This document shows, one piece after another, positions 44,972-53,965 of a stretch of DNA of 64,000 nucleotides. Location of the stretch: contig NZ_PVBM01000001.1 of assembly GCF_002968575.1 (NCBI RefSeq), positions 370,574-434,573 of the forward strand, written 5' to 3'. The first letter of the stretch is position 1. Every line of letters starts with the position of its first letter. This stretch comes from Neorhizobium huautlense. Its GTDB lineage: Bacteria; Pseudomonadota; Alphaproteobacteria; Rhizobiales; Rhizobiaceae. The position numbers and the translations under genes are program-made. Below the pieces are notes generated by a model, which saw only the letters and a list, made by a program, of their open reading frames with translations, did not search any database and was not told the origin of the DNA.

Positions 44972-45822
44972 CGGTGAACGCGTCGCAGCCGTCACCGCTC
45001 GAATTGCGGCTCTCCGCCTATGTCGACGCACAGACGGGCGACGGCGACTGGCACGATGTCGAAGAACTGCTGGTGAACGATCCTCAGGTCCGCGCATTGC
45101 ACGACGCGCTGCGGCACGGCTCGGAAATCGGCCGACGGGCGTTCGACGATATGCTGAAGGAACCCGTTCCGCTCGATCTGGTCCGCTCCATCAAGAACGC
45201 ACCGTTGCCGCGCCGTGCCGTCCGGCTGCCGCAGGCTCCGCGCTCCGGCTTTTCGCTCAAACCATCTGGCGTGCGGACCTTCATTGCCTGCCTCTCCCTG
45301 TTCGTGCTTGGCGGCGCAATCGGCTATATGCTTGGCAGCCGCCCGGCAGCGCCCCAGGGACGTGTCGCCATTGCGGCGCCGGCGCAGGCCGCGCGCGATT
45401 GGCTGGACGATATCATCGCCCAGTATCGGCTTTATGCCCGCCAGACCAATCATCTGACGGAAATCCCCGCCGAAAGAGCCGCCGACATCCTCGAATGGCT
45501 GACGACCAATACCGGAATAAGCTTCCGCATTCCGGATCTTCAAGGCAGCGGCCTCGTCTTTCAGGGAGCGCGCATGTTTTCCGCCGGCGGCACGCCGGCC
45601 GGGCAGCTTTTTTACCGGCGCATTGATGGCGATGCGGACGGCGATGTGATCGCCATCACCTTCACCAAGACGCGGCCCGCAGGCAACCGCTCGCTCGAGG
45701 AAATCCGCAACGAAACGGGAATCGTCACCTGGGTGACCCCGCTTGCCACTTACATGGTCGTAGGCCCCTCCTCCGCCGCGGATCTGGACGATATCGCCGC
45801 AAAGGCTGCGGGACTGATCTAG
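44968..45822 (+). CDS. Membrane anti-sigma factor for the upstream ECF sigma factor
   Basis: The 284-residue protein begins at GTG 44968, overlapping the sigma stop. A cytosolic domain (about 1-95) has the anti-sigma-like LELRLSAYVDAQTGDGDW, one helix at about 101-123, and a periplasmic domain of about 160 residues. There is no HxxxCxxC zinc site, so it is a zinc-less type. The periplasmic part includes ARQTNHLTEIPAERAADILEWLTTNTGISFRIPDL, a pattern found in many anti-sigma proteins of this kind. It overlaps the convergent hydrolase gene by four bases. Confidence 0.85.
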   Translation: MTVNASQPSPLELRLSAYVDAQTGDGDWHDVEELLVNDPQVRALHDALRHGSEIGRRAFDDMLKEPVPLDLVRSIKNAPLPRRAVRLPQAPRSGFSLKPSGVRTFIACLSLFVLGGAIGYMLGSRPAAPQGRVAIAAPAQAARDWLDDIIAQYRLYARQTNHLTEIPAERAADILEWLTTNTGISFRIPDLQGSGLVFQGARMFSAGGTPAGQLFYRRIDGDADGDVIAITFTKTRPAGNRSLEEIRNETGIVTWVTPLATYMVVGPSSAADLDDIAAKAAGLI

Positions 45823-46595
45823 ACCGCTTGAGAAATACCGAGCCGAATGACGCGGACGACCGCCTCCGGACATTCGTCGATCAGCATATGACCGGCCTCC
45901 GGCAAGCGGTGAACAGCGACATTCGAGGGTAAGCCGTCGGCCTGCGTAACGGGAAGAATATTGTCTCCCTCGCCCCATAGAACACGCACTGGCATTGCCA
46001 GCCGTCCCAGATCTTCGACCGATAGCGTCCCTTGCTCACGGCCTCCGGCATCGACCAGGATGGTACCGAGAATCCGCTTCAAAGCCTCGCGCGCACCGGA
46101 AAGGCGCCGCCGCTCCAGCGTGCTTTCCACCTCGGCGTCGCTTACGGGATGTTGTCGGCCGCTCATCATCAGAAGCGCGGCCCGCATCTCCTCCCTATTC
46201 CCGGCAGAGGCATAGCATCTCAACGCTTCTCCATTGATCCCCCGGCCGAAGCCGCCCGGTGCGAAAAGCGTCAGGCTCGCGACCTGTTCCGGAGTTCGCA
46301 ATGCGATGAGCGCCGCCACCGCGCCGCCCATGGAATGGCCGGCAAGGTGGAACTTCTCAACATCGCGCTGGTGAAGATCGGCAACTATGGCTTTCGCCAT
46401 CCATCCCGCGCCGCCGGCCGGCTCCACGGACAGCGACCTGCCATGTCCCGGCAAATCATAGGCGATGACCGGCAGTTCCGCCGCCAGTGCCTTGGCGACG
46501 GCGGTCCAGGCGGCGGCTGTTCCGCCGAACCCATGCAGAAGCACGATGGGAGCTGCCCGATGCAGCTCACCATAAAGTTCGGCGTGGAGGCTCAT
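45819..46595 (-). CDS. Alpha/beta-fold hydrolase
   Basis: This 258-residue protein has the usual order: IVLLHGFGGTAAAW (oxyanion loop), YDLPGHGRS, the nucleophile elbow LAGHSMGGAVA with the catalytic serine, an acid in WGEGDNILP and the histidine in LPEAGHMLI. ATG (46593-46595) is one base after the leuA stop, so translation may be coupled. Its stop overlaps the anti-sigma gene. The substrate is unknown. The size resembles E2-lipoamide-linked or acetoin-type hydrolases, but no such genes are near. Confidence 0.9.
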   Translation of the reverse strand: MSLHAELYGELHRAAPIVLLHGFGGTAAAWTAVAKALAAELPVIAYDLPGHGRSLSVEPAGGAGWMAKAIVADLHQRDVEKFHLAGHSMGGAVAALIALRTPEQVASLTLFAPGGFGRGINGEALRCYASAGNREEMRAALLMMSGRQHPVSDAEVESTLERRRLSGAREALKRILGTILVDAGGREQGTLSVEDLGRLAMPVRVLWGEGDNILPVTQADGLPSNVAVHRLPEAGHMLIDECPEAVVRVIRLGISQAV

Positions 46596-46596
46596 G

Positions 46597-48315
46597 TCAG
46601 GCCTTTGCCGCCCGCTCTTCCAGCACCCTGTTCGCCGCTGATACGATCGCTTCGAGCGAGGCCGCGACGATGTTCTTGTTGATGCCGGCGCCGAACAGTT
46701 TTCCGCCCGGATGCTCCATTTCCACATAGGCGATCGCAGAAGCGTTGGAGCCGTGCTGCAGCGAATGTTCGGAGTAATCCGCGACCGACAGCTCGATCCC
46801 GAGATAGGTCGACAGCGCATGGATGAAGCCGTCGATCGGCCCGGTGCCCTTGCCCTCGATGCGCTTGGTCTCCCCGCCGTCGGTAATCTCGGCAGCCACG
46901 ACGCGCACGCCCTTGTGGTCGCTGCCGGCCGGATAGGTGTGGTGGTCGACGAACTTCAGTCGGGCGTCCGGCTGTTCCACATAGCGCTCGATAAAGCGCG
47001 CGTAGATGCGTTTCGAGGGAAGTTCCACACCCTCTTCGTCGGTAATGCGCTGGATATCCTCCCGGAATTCGACCTGGAGATTGCGCGGCAGATTGAGGCC
47101 GTAGTCTTCCTGCAGGATATAGGCGATGCCGCCCTTGCCGGACTGCGAGTTGATGCGGATGATCGCCTCGTAGGAGCGTCCGACATCCCGCGGGTCGATC
47201 GGCAGATAAGGCACCTCCCAGACGGGGTGGTTCGCCACCTTGATCGCCTTCATGCCCTTGTTGATCGCATCCTGATGCGAGCCGGAGAACGCGGTATAGA
47301 CCAGTTCACCGACGTAAGGGTGCCGTTCGGGGATCTTCATCTCGTTGGAATATTCGTAGACAGCCTTGATCCGCTCGATGTCGGAGCAGTCCAGCTCCGG
47401 GTCCACGCCCTGCGTGTACATGTTGAGCGCCAGCGTCACGATATCCACATTGCCGGTGCGCTCGCCATTGCCGAACAGCGTGCCTTCCACCCGGTCGGCG
47501 CCGGCCATCAGGGCGAGCTCCGTCGCGGCGATGCCGGTGCCCCGGTCGTTATGGGGATGCAGCGAAACGATGACGTTCTCGCGGTTGTCGATATTGCGGC
47601 ACATCCACTCGATCTGGTCGGCGTAGATATTCGGCGTCGCCATCTCGACGGTGGACGGCAGGTTCAGGATCAGCTTGTTGTCCGCGGTCGGCTTGATGAT
47701 GTCGATGATGGCATTCGAAATTTCGAGCGCGACCTCCAGTTCGGTGCCGGTGAAGCTTTCCGGCGAATATTCAAAGCGATAACCGCCGCCTGCCTTTTCC
47801 GCCATCTCCGTGATCATCTTCGCCGCATCGACGGCGATCTGCTTGATGCCGGCGACATCCTTGCCGAATACCACGCGCCGCTGCAGTTCAGAGGTCGAGT
47901 TGTAGAAATGGATGATCGGCTTGTGTGCGCCCTCCAAAGCCTCGAAGGTGCGGGTGATCAGCTCCGGGCGGCACTGAACAAGCACCTGCAGCGAAACGTC
48001 TTCAGGCACGCCCCCCTCTTCCACGCACCAGCGTGCAAAATCGAAATCCGTCTGGGATGCGGATGGAAATCCGATTTCGATCTCCTTGAAGCCCATGTCC
48101 AGCAACAGCTTGAACATGCGCGCCTTGCGGTCGTGACCCATCGGGTTGACCAGCGACTGGTTGCCGTCGCGCAGGTCGACGGAACACCAGATCGGCGCCT
48201 TGGAAATCGTCTTGGAAGGCCAGGTCCGATCGGGAATGTTGATCGCCGGATAAGGCCGGTATTTCACGGCTGCTTCCGGCATGCCCTGTTTTACGGTGTG
48301 GGTCTTGGCGTCCAT
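46597..48315 (-). CDS. leuA: 2-isopropylmalate synthase, type 2
   Basis: LeuA makes 2-isopropylmalate from 2-ketoisovalerate and acetyl-CoA, the first committed step of leucine synthesis. At 572 residues this is the longer LeuA2 type. WCSVDLRDGNQSLVNPM starts the catalytic barrel, HPHNDRGTG holds the metal-binding histidines, and the C-terminal part carries the allosteric region (ending ANRVLEERAAKA). ATG at 48313-48315. The 325-base upstream region holds a promoter, a leucine-rich leader peptide and stem-loops, so regulation by attenuation is likely. Confidence 0.96.
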   Translation of the reverse strand: MDAKTHTVKQGMPEAAVKYRPYPAINIPDRTWPSKTISKAPIWCSVDLRDGNQSLVNPMGHDRKARMFKLLLDMGFKEIEIGFPSASQTDFDFARWCVEEGGVPEDVSLQVLVQCRPELITRTFEALEGAHKPIIHFYNSTSELQRRVVFGKDVAGIKQIAVDAAKMITEMAEKAGGGYRFEYSPESFTGTELEVALEISNAIIDIIKPTADNKLILNLPSTVEMATPNIYADQIEWMCRNIDNRENVIVSLHPHNDRGTGIAATELALMAGADRVEGTLFGNGERTGNVDIVTLALNMYTQGVDPELDCSDIERIKAVYEYSNEMKIPERHPYVGELVYTAFSGSHQDAINKGMKAIKVANHPVWEVPYLPIDPRDVGRSYEAIIRINSQSGKGGIAYILQEDYGLNLPRNLQVEFREDIQRITDEEGVELPSKRIYARFIERYVEQPDARLKFVDHHTYPAGSDHKGVRVVAAEITDGGETKRIEGKGTGPIDGFIHALSTYLGIELSVADYSEHSLQHGSNASAIAYVEMEHPGGKLFGAGINKNIVAASLEAIVSAANRVLEERAAKA

Positions 48316-48640
48316 GGTTTGAACTCTCTTCTCGCTTCACGCGTTGCTGTGGCGCCCGTTCCGGGAAAAGCCGTCAGCGATGCGGACCCTTAGGGTCTAT
48401 TGTGGCCGATGTCTTGAATGTTCGTGAGAGGAGCTCTTGCGCCGGCAGGCTTTCGGCCGCCGGGCGCTCCTCAACGGACCCGGCAACCGCGCGTAAGGTC
48501 GAGGCTAAGAAGCGAGAAAAGCGCAAAAACCGTCGCCCCGGCCGCGGTGCGGCGGGTCGGCAAACGGTGGGACATGATTGCGCCTGTCATGGTCATGCCC
48601 GGATGTATAACCGCAGCCGAAAAGCGAGGCAAGTCCCTGC
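48316..48640 (-). promoter_or_regulatory. leuA leader region: promoter, leader peptide and stem-loops
   Basis: On the minus strand TTGCCT (48627-48632) and TATACA (48604-48609) are spaced by 17 bases. Seven bases further on an ATG (48594-48596) opens a leader peptide. After its stop comes a long stem-loop at about 48424-48474 (GAGGAGC pairing with GCTCCTC, with an inner GC-rich stem), then a short hairpin GACCC/GGGTC at 48385-48397. No T run follows, so the classic terminator is not evident. Confidence 0.65.
48471..48596 (-). CDS. Leucine-rich leader peptide of leuA, apparently leaderless
   Basis: The frame from ATG 48594-48596 encodes 41 residues and includes VFALFSLLSLDL, with five leucine codons in ten residues, before ending in TGA at 48471-48473. 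Slow reading of leucine codons at low leucyl-tRNA would alter folding of the stem-loop that follows. The predicted transcription start falls at or next to the ATG, as is known for trpL in Sinorhizobium. An internal ATG (48575) is in frame. Confidence 0.5.
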   Translation of the reverse strand: MTMTGAIMSHRLPTRRTAAGATVFALFSLLSLDLTRGCRVR

Positions 48641-49858
48641 TCATCTTTTCGAGGCATGCAGGAAATGCCGCAAACCCAACATCACGCCGCCTGCAACCAG
48701 GCCCCAGAAAGCCCCGGATATACCGGCAAACGATGTGCCGGAAGCGGTGACGAGAAAGGTGATTGCCGCAGCCTCGCGCGTGTCGGGCTCCTTATAGGCG
48801 GCGAAAGCGGCGCTCGAAAAAGCCGCGACCAGCCCCAACCCCGCCACGGCCTGCAGCAGGATCGGCGGCGCCAGCGATACGAAAGCTATGATTCCTCCGG
48901 CAACCAAACCCAGGCCGATATAGCCGAAACCGCCCACGATCGCTGCCCAATAGCGCTTGTTCGGATCGGGATGGGCATCCTCGCTGGCGCACATGGCCGC
49001 CGTGATCGCGGCCATGTTGACCGGCACGCCGCCGACCAATCCACCGAGGATCGAAAATATGCCAGTCCCGGCAAAGAGCACGCCCGGCGGCGGCTCGTAA
49101 TGGTGCACCTTGAGGATCGCGATGCCCGGAATATTCTGGGACGCCATGGTGACGATAAAGAGCGGTATCCCCACGGAGACGATGCCATGCCAGGTAAAGA
49201 CGGGATTGATGAAGGTCAGATCCGGATGGATGGCGGCGCCGATCTGGGTAAAGACGTCCGGCGGCAATTCGACCCCGAAGATCAATACCAGTACCAGCGC
49301 GCCAAGCGCGGCCGGCACGGCCCAGAGCCGCCAGCGGGAAACCACCACCATCCAGGTCAGGACGATCGGCAGGCCGAGCGCCGGATTGAATGCGACGGCT
49401 TTTACCGGCGCCAGGCACAAGCTCAGCAGAATGCCGGCAAGCATCGCATTGGCGAGCGGCGCCGGGATCATCCGGATCGCACGGCCGAGCGGACGGAACA
49501 GGCCCGAAAGGATGATCAGCGCGCCACACACCACAAACGCTCCGACGACGGCGGGAAAGCCGCCCTCGATCGCGCTGATGCCGGACAGGAGCGCGGCGCC
49601 AGGAGTCGACCAGGCGATACTGATCGGCATACGGAACCAGGAGGAGAAGACGACCGCCAGCACGCCCATCGCCACCGATTGCGCAAGCAGCGCCGAGGCG
49701 ATCTCCGGTGCGCTGGCGCCCATGGCCTGCAGCCCCTGCATGATGACGGCGAACGAACTGATGAAGCCGACAAATGCAGTCAGCAGGCCCATCATCAGGG
49801 CGGAGATGGAAAAATCCTTGAGCATGCGGGCGGGACTCGTGAGCTCGAAAGCCGGCAT
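48641..49858 (-). CDS. BenE-family benzoate/H+ symporter-like transporter
   Basis: The 405-residue membrane protein has about 12 helices and BenE features such as IAWSTPGAALL, a glycine-rich segment GVPVNMAAITAAMCASEDAHPDP and AGISGAFWGLVAGGVM. Family members transport benzoate or related compounds. No aromatic degradation genes are close, so the substrate is uncertain. ATG 49856-49858 is used. It ends within 10 bases of the leuA promoter, on the same strand. Confidence 0.9.
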   Translation of the reverse strand: MPAFELTSPARMLKDFSISALMMGLLTAFVGFISSFAVIMQGLQAMGASAPEIASALLAQSVAMGVLAVVFSSWFRMPISIAWSTPGAALLSGISAIEGGFPAVVGAFVVCGALIILSGLFRPLGRAIRMIPAPLANAMLAGILLSLCLAPVKAVAFNPALGLPIVLTWMVVVSRWRLWAVPAALGALVLVLIFGVELPPDVFTQIGAAIHPDLTFINPVFTWHGIVSVGIPLFIVTMASQNIPGIAILKVHHYEPPPGVLFAGTGIFSILGGLVGGVPVNMAAITAAMCASEDAHPDPNKRYWAAIVGGFGYIGLGLVAGGIIAFVSLAPPILLQAVAGLGLVAAFSSAAFAAYKEPDTREAAAITFLVTASGTSFAGISGAFWGLVAGGVMLGLRHFLHASKR

Positions 49859-50108
49859 GGAGCATCACTGCCACCGCCGAAGCAAGGTCTGTTGGCGACA
49901 AAAAGGTACGGCGATGAACAAACCTCGGGAAGGCCGTTCACGCACCCGGAGCGCCCTGCGGCCGCGATCCAGGCCGTCCAGTCGTTTGTGCGAATATTCG
50001 CATGCGTTGATACTTTCGAAGGAACTTGGCTGTAGCCTTGTCGAGGTATGTCCTCCTACCGCGCTCCATTGGAGAAACGGGCCAACGAGAGAAGCTTAGA
50101 GACCATCC

Positions 50109-51056
50109 ATGACGGCATTGCCAGGTCGCCTTGCAGAGATTGACGTCGGAACTCACTCTCTCTTTTCGCGCGAACAGCTCTACTTCATCCTGTCGGCCAT
50201 GCCGGACCCTTGTTTCATTCTGACGCGCAGCGGTCGTTACGCTGCATTGTTCGGCGGCAAGGACACACGTTACTACCATGACGGCAGCGGGCTCGTCGGC
50301 AAGAACGTCCACGATGTCCTGAGCTTCGAAAAAGCCAATCGCTTTATCCGCGAGATCGACAAGGCGCTGTCTTCGCGCTCCCTGCACATCGTCGAATACA
50401 GCCTTTCCGCCCGCGATGTCTTGGGAATGGACTCCGCTGGACCGGACCATCCGATCTGGTTCGAAGGACGCGTCCAGGCTCTGGACTTCCAGGTGGACGA
50501 CGAGGACGCGGTCGTATGGGTGGCAAGCAACATCACCGAAAAGAACGCGATCGAGAACCAGCTGCGTCATCAAAGCGAAACCGATGCGCTGACCGGGCTT
50601 TTCAATCGCAGAAAACTGCTGGACGTCCTTCAGCTGAAATTCGAACTCTTCCGCGATGAGCACATCCCCACCTCGATACTGATGTTCGACATCGACAATT
50701 TCAAAACGGTCAACGATCAGCTGGGCCATGCGGTGGGCGATATGGTTCTGCAGGTGACTGCCAATGTCTGTCGCCAGGAATTGCGAAAGACGGATTTCGT
50801 GGCGCGTCTCGGCGGGGATGAATTCGTGATCGTGATGCCTGCTACCCGCAAGCAGCATGGCATTATCATCGCCAATAAGCTGCGGCAGCAGGTTGCGTCG
50901 GATCTTCAACGTGCAGTCGGACACAACGTGACGATCAGCGGCGGCTTGAGCGATTTTTCCGCGCTTGATGCATCTTCCGACGAGGCTCTCAAGCGGGCTG
51001 ACGACGGCCTTTATCGATCCAAGCGCACCGGCAGGAACCGGATCAACTCCACCTGA
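50109..51056 (+). CDS. PAS-GGDEF diguanylate cyclase, cytosolic
   Basis: This 315-residue protein has a PAS-like domain (about 25-145) and GGDEF domain (about 155-312). The active site RLGGDEF (G235 to F239) is intact, and the inhibitory site RKTD (226-229) lies exactly five residues before it, so it should be product-inhibited. No membrane segment. It is followed by a CHASE-GGDEF-EAL protein 82 bases on. The pair could make and break c-di-GMP. Confidence 0.92.
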   Translation: MTALPGRLAEIDVGTHSLFSREQLYFILSAMPDPCFILTRSGRYAALFGGKDTRYYHDGSGLVGKNVHDVLSFEKANRFIREIDKALSSRSLHIVEYSLSARDVLGMDSAGPDHPIWFEGRVQALDFQVDDEDAVVWVASNITEKNAIENQLRHQSETDALTGLFNRRKLLDVLQLKFELFRDEHIPTSILMFDIDNFKTVNDQLGHAVGDMVLQVTANVCRQELRKTDFVARLGGDEFVIVMPATRKQHGIIIANKLRQQVASDLQRAVGHNVTISGGLSDFSALDASSDEALKRADDGLYRSKRTGRNRINST

Positions 51057-51138
51057 CGTCGGACGCCGGTGCTCGACCCGATCCCCATGGCAATCAAGAG
51101 TTTATGAGCAACAGTCTTTACCCTCTTCGGAAATCCGC

Positions 51139-53835
51139 ATGATCCCTCTGTCGCTCGCCTCGAAATCGAAATGGCTAAGGCCGCCTTTCTACGGGCTTGG
51201 CTATTTCCTTCCCGCCCTGGTGGCTGCCGCAGCCGTGGTGATCGGGGTGGTTCGGGCAGATATCGAGAAGCATGAACAATTTCGCGTAGCGCAACAGGTC
51301 AAGGCGGCAGAGCAGCTCGCGCGGGTCGCATCGAGCCTGGAAACCAATGTCCGCGGCAACGTCAACCTGATCTATGGATTGATCGCAGCCGTCGCTGCAA
51401 ACCCGAACATGACCCAGCCGCAGTTTTCGGCCTTGTCCGAGCGCATCTTTGGGGTTCCCTCCCAGCTTCGAAACATCGCGGCGGCGCCCGATCTCGTCGT
51501 CAAATTCGTCTATCCGGAACACGCGAACAAAAAAGCGATCGGCCTCGATTACCGAACCAATGAGCAGCAGAGGGGATCGGTGATGAGGGCCGTCGAAAGA
51601 CGGGCCCTGGTCATCACCGGCCCGGTGAACCTCGTTCAGGGCGGACAGGGACTGATCGCCCGATACCCCGTCTTTTCGCTTTCTAATGGCCGCTTCTGGG
51701 GCGTCATTTCGGCGGTTATCGACCTCCAGAGGCTTTATACCGACAGCAACGTCAACACGCCTCGCCAGAGCCTCGACATAGCGATCGCAAAGCGTCCCGT
51801 GCCGGGCAACGAAGATGTTTTCCTTGGCAATCGCGAAGTATTTTCGCAAGAACCGGTCAAGGCGCGGTTCGAGCTCGGACACGATACCTGGTATCTTGCC
51901 GCTGTGCCGAAAGAAGGATGGCACGGTTCGCCGCCGGATATCGTCAGTTTTCGCATCACGGCCTTTCTGGTCGCGCTTTGCATCGCCGGGCCGCTGATCT
52001 GGGCGGGCCTGCTGATGAAACAGCGCCATCGCAACACGCTCACTCTGCAACAGCGCGAGGAGCAGCTCGAAACCCTGTCGCAGCGGCTGGAATTGGCCCT
52101 CGAAGCATCCGGCGTCGGTGTTTGGGAATACGAGCCATCGTCCAAAGCGCTCATTTGGGATCGGCGCATGCGCGAGCTTTATGACGTGCCGCAGGACAAA
52201 GAGACTTGCGAACATCGGGACTGGCGGGAGGCGATCCATCCCGATGATGTCCAGGCCGTAAACGAACAGCTCGCCAAGTCGATCCACGAGGATACAAGCC
52301 ACGGCCTGGAATTCCGCGTGGTGTCGCGTGACGGAAAGATCCGTCATATCCGCGCTCACGGTGCCACATATGTTGCAGCAAGTGGGATCAAGCGGGTCGT
52401 TGGCGCCAACTGGGACGTCACCACGGACGTGACAATGAACGCCGAACTGCGGGAAGCAAAGGCTCGGGCGGAGCGGCAGAACGCGGAATTGCGGTCAGCC
52501 AGACGGACGCTTGAGCACCAATCTCTGCACGACGCGCTGACCGGCCTGCCCAACCGCCGGTTCCTCGACCAGTTCATGGCTGCTGAAGAGACCGCCAGCC
52601 AGGACGATCACAAGCTCGCCTTCATTCATATCGATCTCGACCGCTTCAAGGAGGTCAACGATACCTTCGGCCATGCGGCAGGCGATGCCGTTCTCAAGGA
52701 GGCCACGGCCCGCCTCCTCGATCTTATCGGGCACGACGAATTCGCCTCCCGCATCGGCGGTGACGAATTCGTCGTCGTTACCGGCGGAGCCGAGCCGCTC
52801 GCAAGGGCCCGCCATCTTGCGCAATCGATCGTGACGGCGCTCTCAAGGCCGATGCATATCGGCGAGCACCAGTGCCGGATCGGCTGCAGCGCGGGTATCG
52901 CGTGCCAGACGAGGGCTGGCGAAGAGCTTGGCCAGTTGTTGATCAACGCCGATATCGCGCTCTATGAGGCCAAGAAGCTCGGCCGCAACCGGGTCGAGCT
53001 GTTCTCCGAAAAGCTGCGCGCCGCCGCCGTGCTGACAAAGCGGCTGTCCGACGAGTTCCTGAGCGCGCTGGAGCAGGACCAGATCATTCCCTACTTCCAG
53101 CCCCAGTTCGACGCACATTCGCTGGCAATCGTCGGCGTCGAGGCGCTCGCCCGCTGGCAGCATCCGACCCGGGGCCTGCTGACGCCTGATAAATTCCTCC
53201 ACATCGCCGAAAATCTGCACAAGGCGGCCGACATGGACGCGACCATTCTCGATCGGGCGCTCTTCCAGACGACCTGGTGGCGAACCCTCGGGATCGACGT
53301 TCCGCATCTGTCGGTCAATATCTCCGCCCAGAGACTGAAGGACGAGCGGCTCTTCAAGCGGGTGACGGAACTGTCATTCACCCCCGGAACGCTCTCCTTC
53401 GAGCTTCTGGAATCGATTTCGTTCGAGGATCAGGACAAGGAACTGAAGGCCGCCATCCTCAATTTGAAAGCTCTCGGAATAGACATCGAAATCGACGATT
53501 TCGGAACCGGCCATGCTTCTATCGTCAGCCTGCTCGAACTCGGCCCGAAGAGGCTGAAGATCGACCGCAAGCTCATCGCCCCGCTGGAATCCGGCTCCCA
53601 GCGGCAGCTCGTCGCATCGATTATCGAGATCGGCCGCTCTCAAGGCATCGAGATCGTCGCAGAAGGGGTCGAGACCCCGGCTCATATCGAAATACTGCGC
53701 AGCCTCGGTTGTCAGATCCTCCAGGGATACGCATTCGCAAAACCGATGTCGTCGGCGGACTTTATCGCCTTCGCGCAAAACTGGCAGAGCGACCGGCCCG
53801 CATCGTTCCCTCCCGCCCTGGTTCGGTCGGCTTAA
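51139..53835 (+). CDS. CHASE-PAS-GGDEF-EAL membrane protein
   Basis: The 898-residue protein begins at ATG 51139, giving MIPLSLASKSKWLRPP; 58 in-frame codons upstream overlap the previous gene. TM1 at about 20-38, a periplasmic CHASE domain (about 65-260, with FVYPEHANKKAIGLDY), TM2 at about 272-292, PAS (about 315-435), GGDEF (G540-F544) and EAL (E668-L670, then NISAQ, DDFGTGHAS, KIDRKL, EGVET). The I-site is GHDE rather than RxxD. All key residues of both enzymes are kept; the net activity is unclear. CHASE domains bind small ligands. Confidence 0.93.
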   Translation: MIPLSLASKSKWLRPPFYGLGYFLPALVAAAAVVIGVVRADIEKHEQFRVAQQVKAAEQLARVASSLETNVRGNVNLIYGLIAAVAANPNMTQPQFSALSERIFGVPSQLRNIAAAPDLVVKFVYPEHANKKAIGLDYRTNEQQRGSVMRAVERRALVITGPVNLVQGGQGLIARYPVFSLSNGRFWGVISAVIDLQRLYTDSNVNTPRQSLDIAIAKRPVPGNEDVFLGNREVFSQEPVKARFELGHDTWYLAAVPKEGWHGSPPDIVSFRITAFLVALCIAGPLIWAGLLMKQRHRNTLTLQQREEQLETLSQRLELALEASGVGVWEYEPSSKALIWDRRMRELYDVPQDKETCEHRDWREAIHPDDVQAVNEQLAKSIHEDTSHGLEFRVVSRDGKIRHIRAHGATYVAASGIKRVVGANWDVTTDVTMNAELREAKARAERQNAELRSARRTLEHQSLHDALTGLPNRRFLDQFMAAEETASQDDHKLAFIHIDLDRFKEVNDTFGHAAGDAVLKEATARLLDLIGHDEFASRIGGDEFVVVTGGAEPLARARHLAQSIVTALSRPMHIGEHQCRIGCSAGIACQTRAGEELGQLLINADIALYEAKKLGRNRVELFSEKLRAAAVLTKRLSDEFLSALEQDQIIPYFQPQFDAHSLAIVGVEALARWQHPTRGLLTPDKFLHIAENLHKAADMDATILDRALFQTTWWRTLGIDVPHLSVNISAQRLKDERLFKRVTELSFTPGTLSFELLESISFEDQDKELKAAILNLKALGIDIEIDDFGTGHASIVSLLELGPKRLKIDRKLIAPLESGSQRQLVASIIEIGRSQGIEIVAEGVETPAHIEILRSLGCQILQGYAFAKPMSSADFIAFAQNWQSDRPASFPPALVRSA

Positions 53836-53901
53836 ACCCGGTGCCGGCCGCGGGATGTACTGGATGCGGATAAAACCGTCGTCCTCGCCTGCCGATACCT
53901 A

Positions 53902-53932
53902 TTGACCTGGCCCCTGGGTCCGCTCCGATAAA
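53902..53932 (+). promoter_or_regulatory. Candidate promoter with 19-bp spacer ahead of the MerR/P-loop gene
   Basis: TTGACC (53902-53907) and GATAAA (53927-53932) are separated by 19 bases with partly symmetric GGCCCCTGGG sequence. Such a spacer is the mark of promoters activated by MerR-family proteins. It ends 33 bases before the ATG at 53966, so autoregulation is likely. Confidence 0.55.
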
Positions 53933-53965
53933 AGCTGCGGCCAACAACCGGCGAGGTGATTCTTG

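Noticed and set aside
46711..48393. 560-codon plus-strand frame over leuA
   Set aside because: leuA on the other strand is certain. The frame has no start site or motif.
48510..48575. Intrinsic terminator for benE at the TTTTT in the leuA leader
   Set aside because: The sequence before the T run does not form a clean stem, and the region is better explained as the leucine leader frame.
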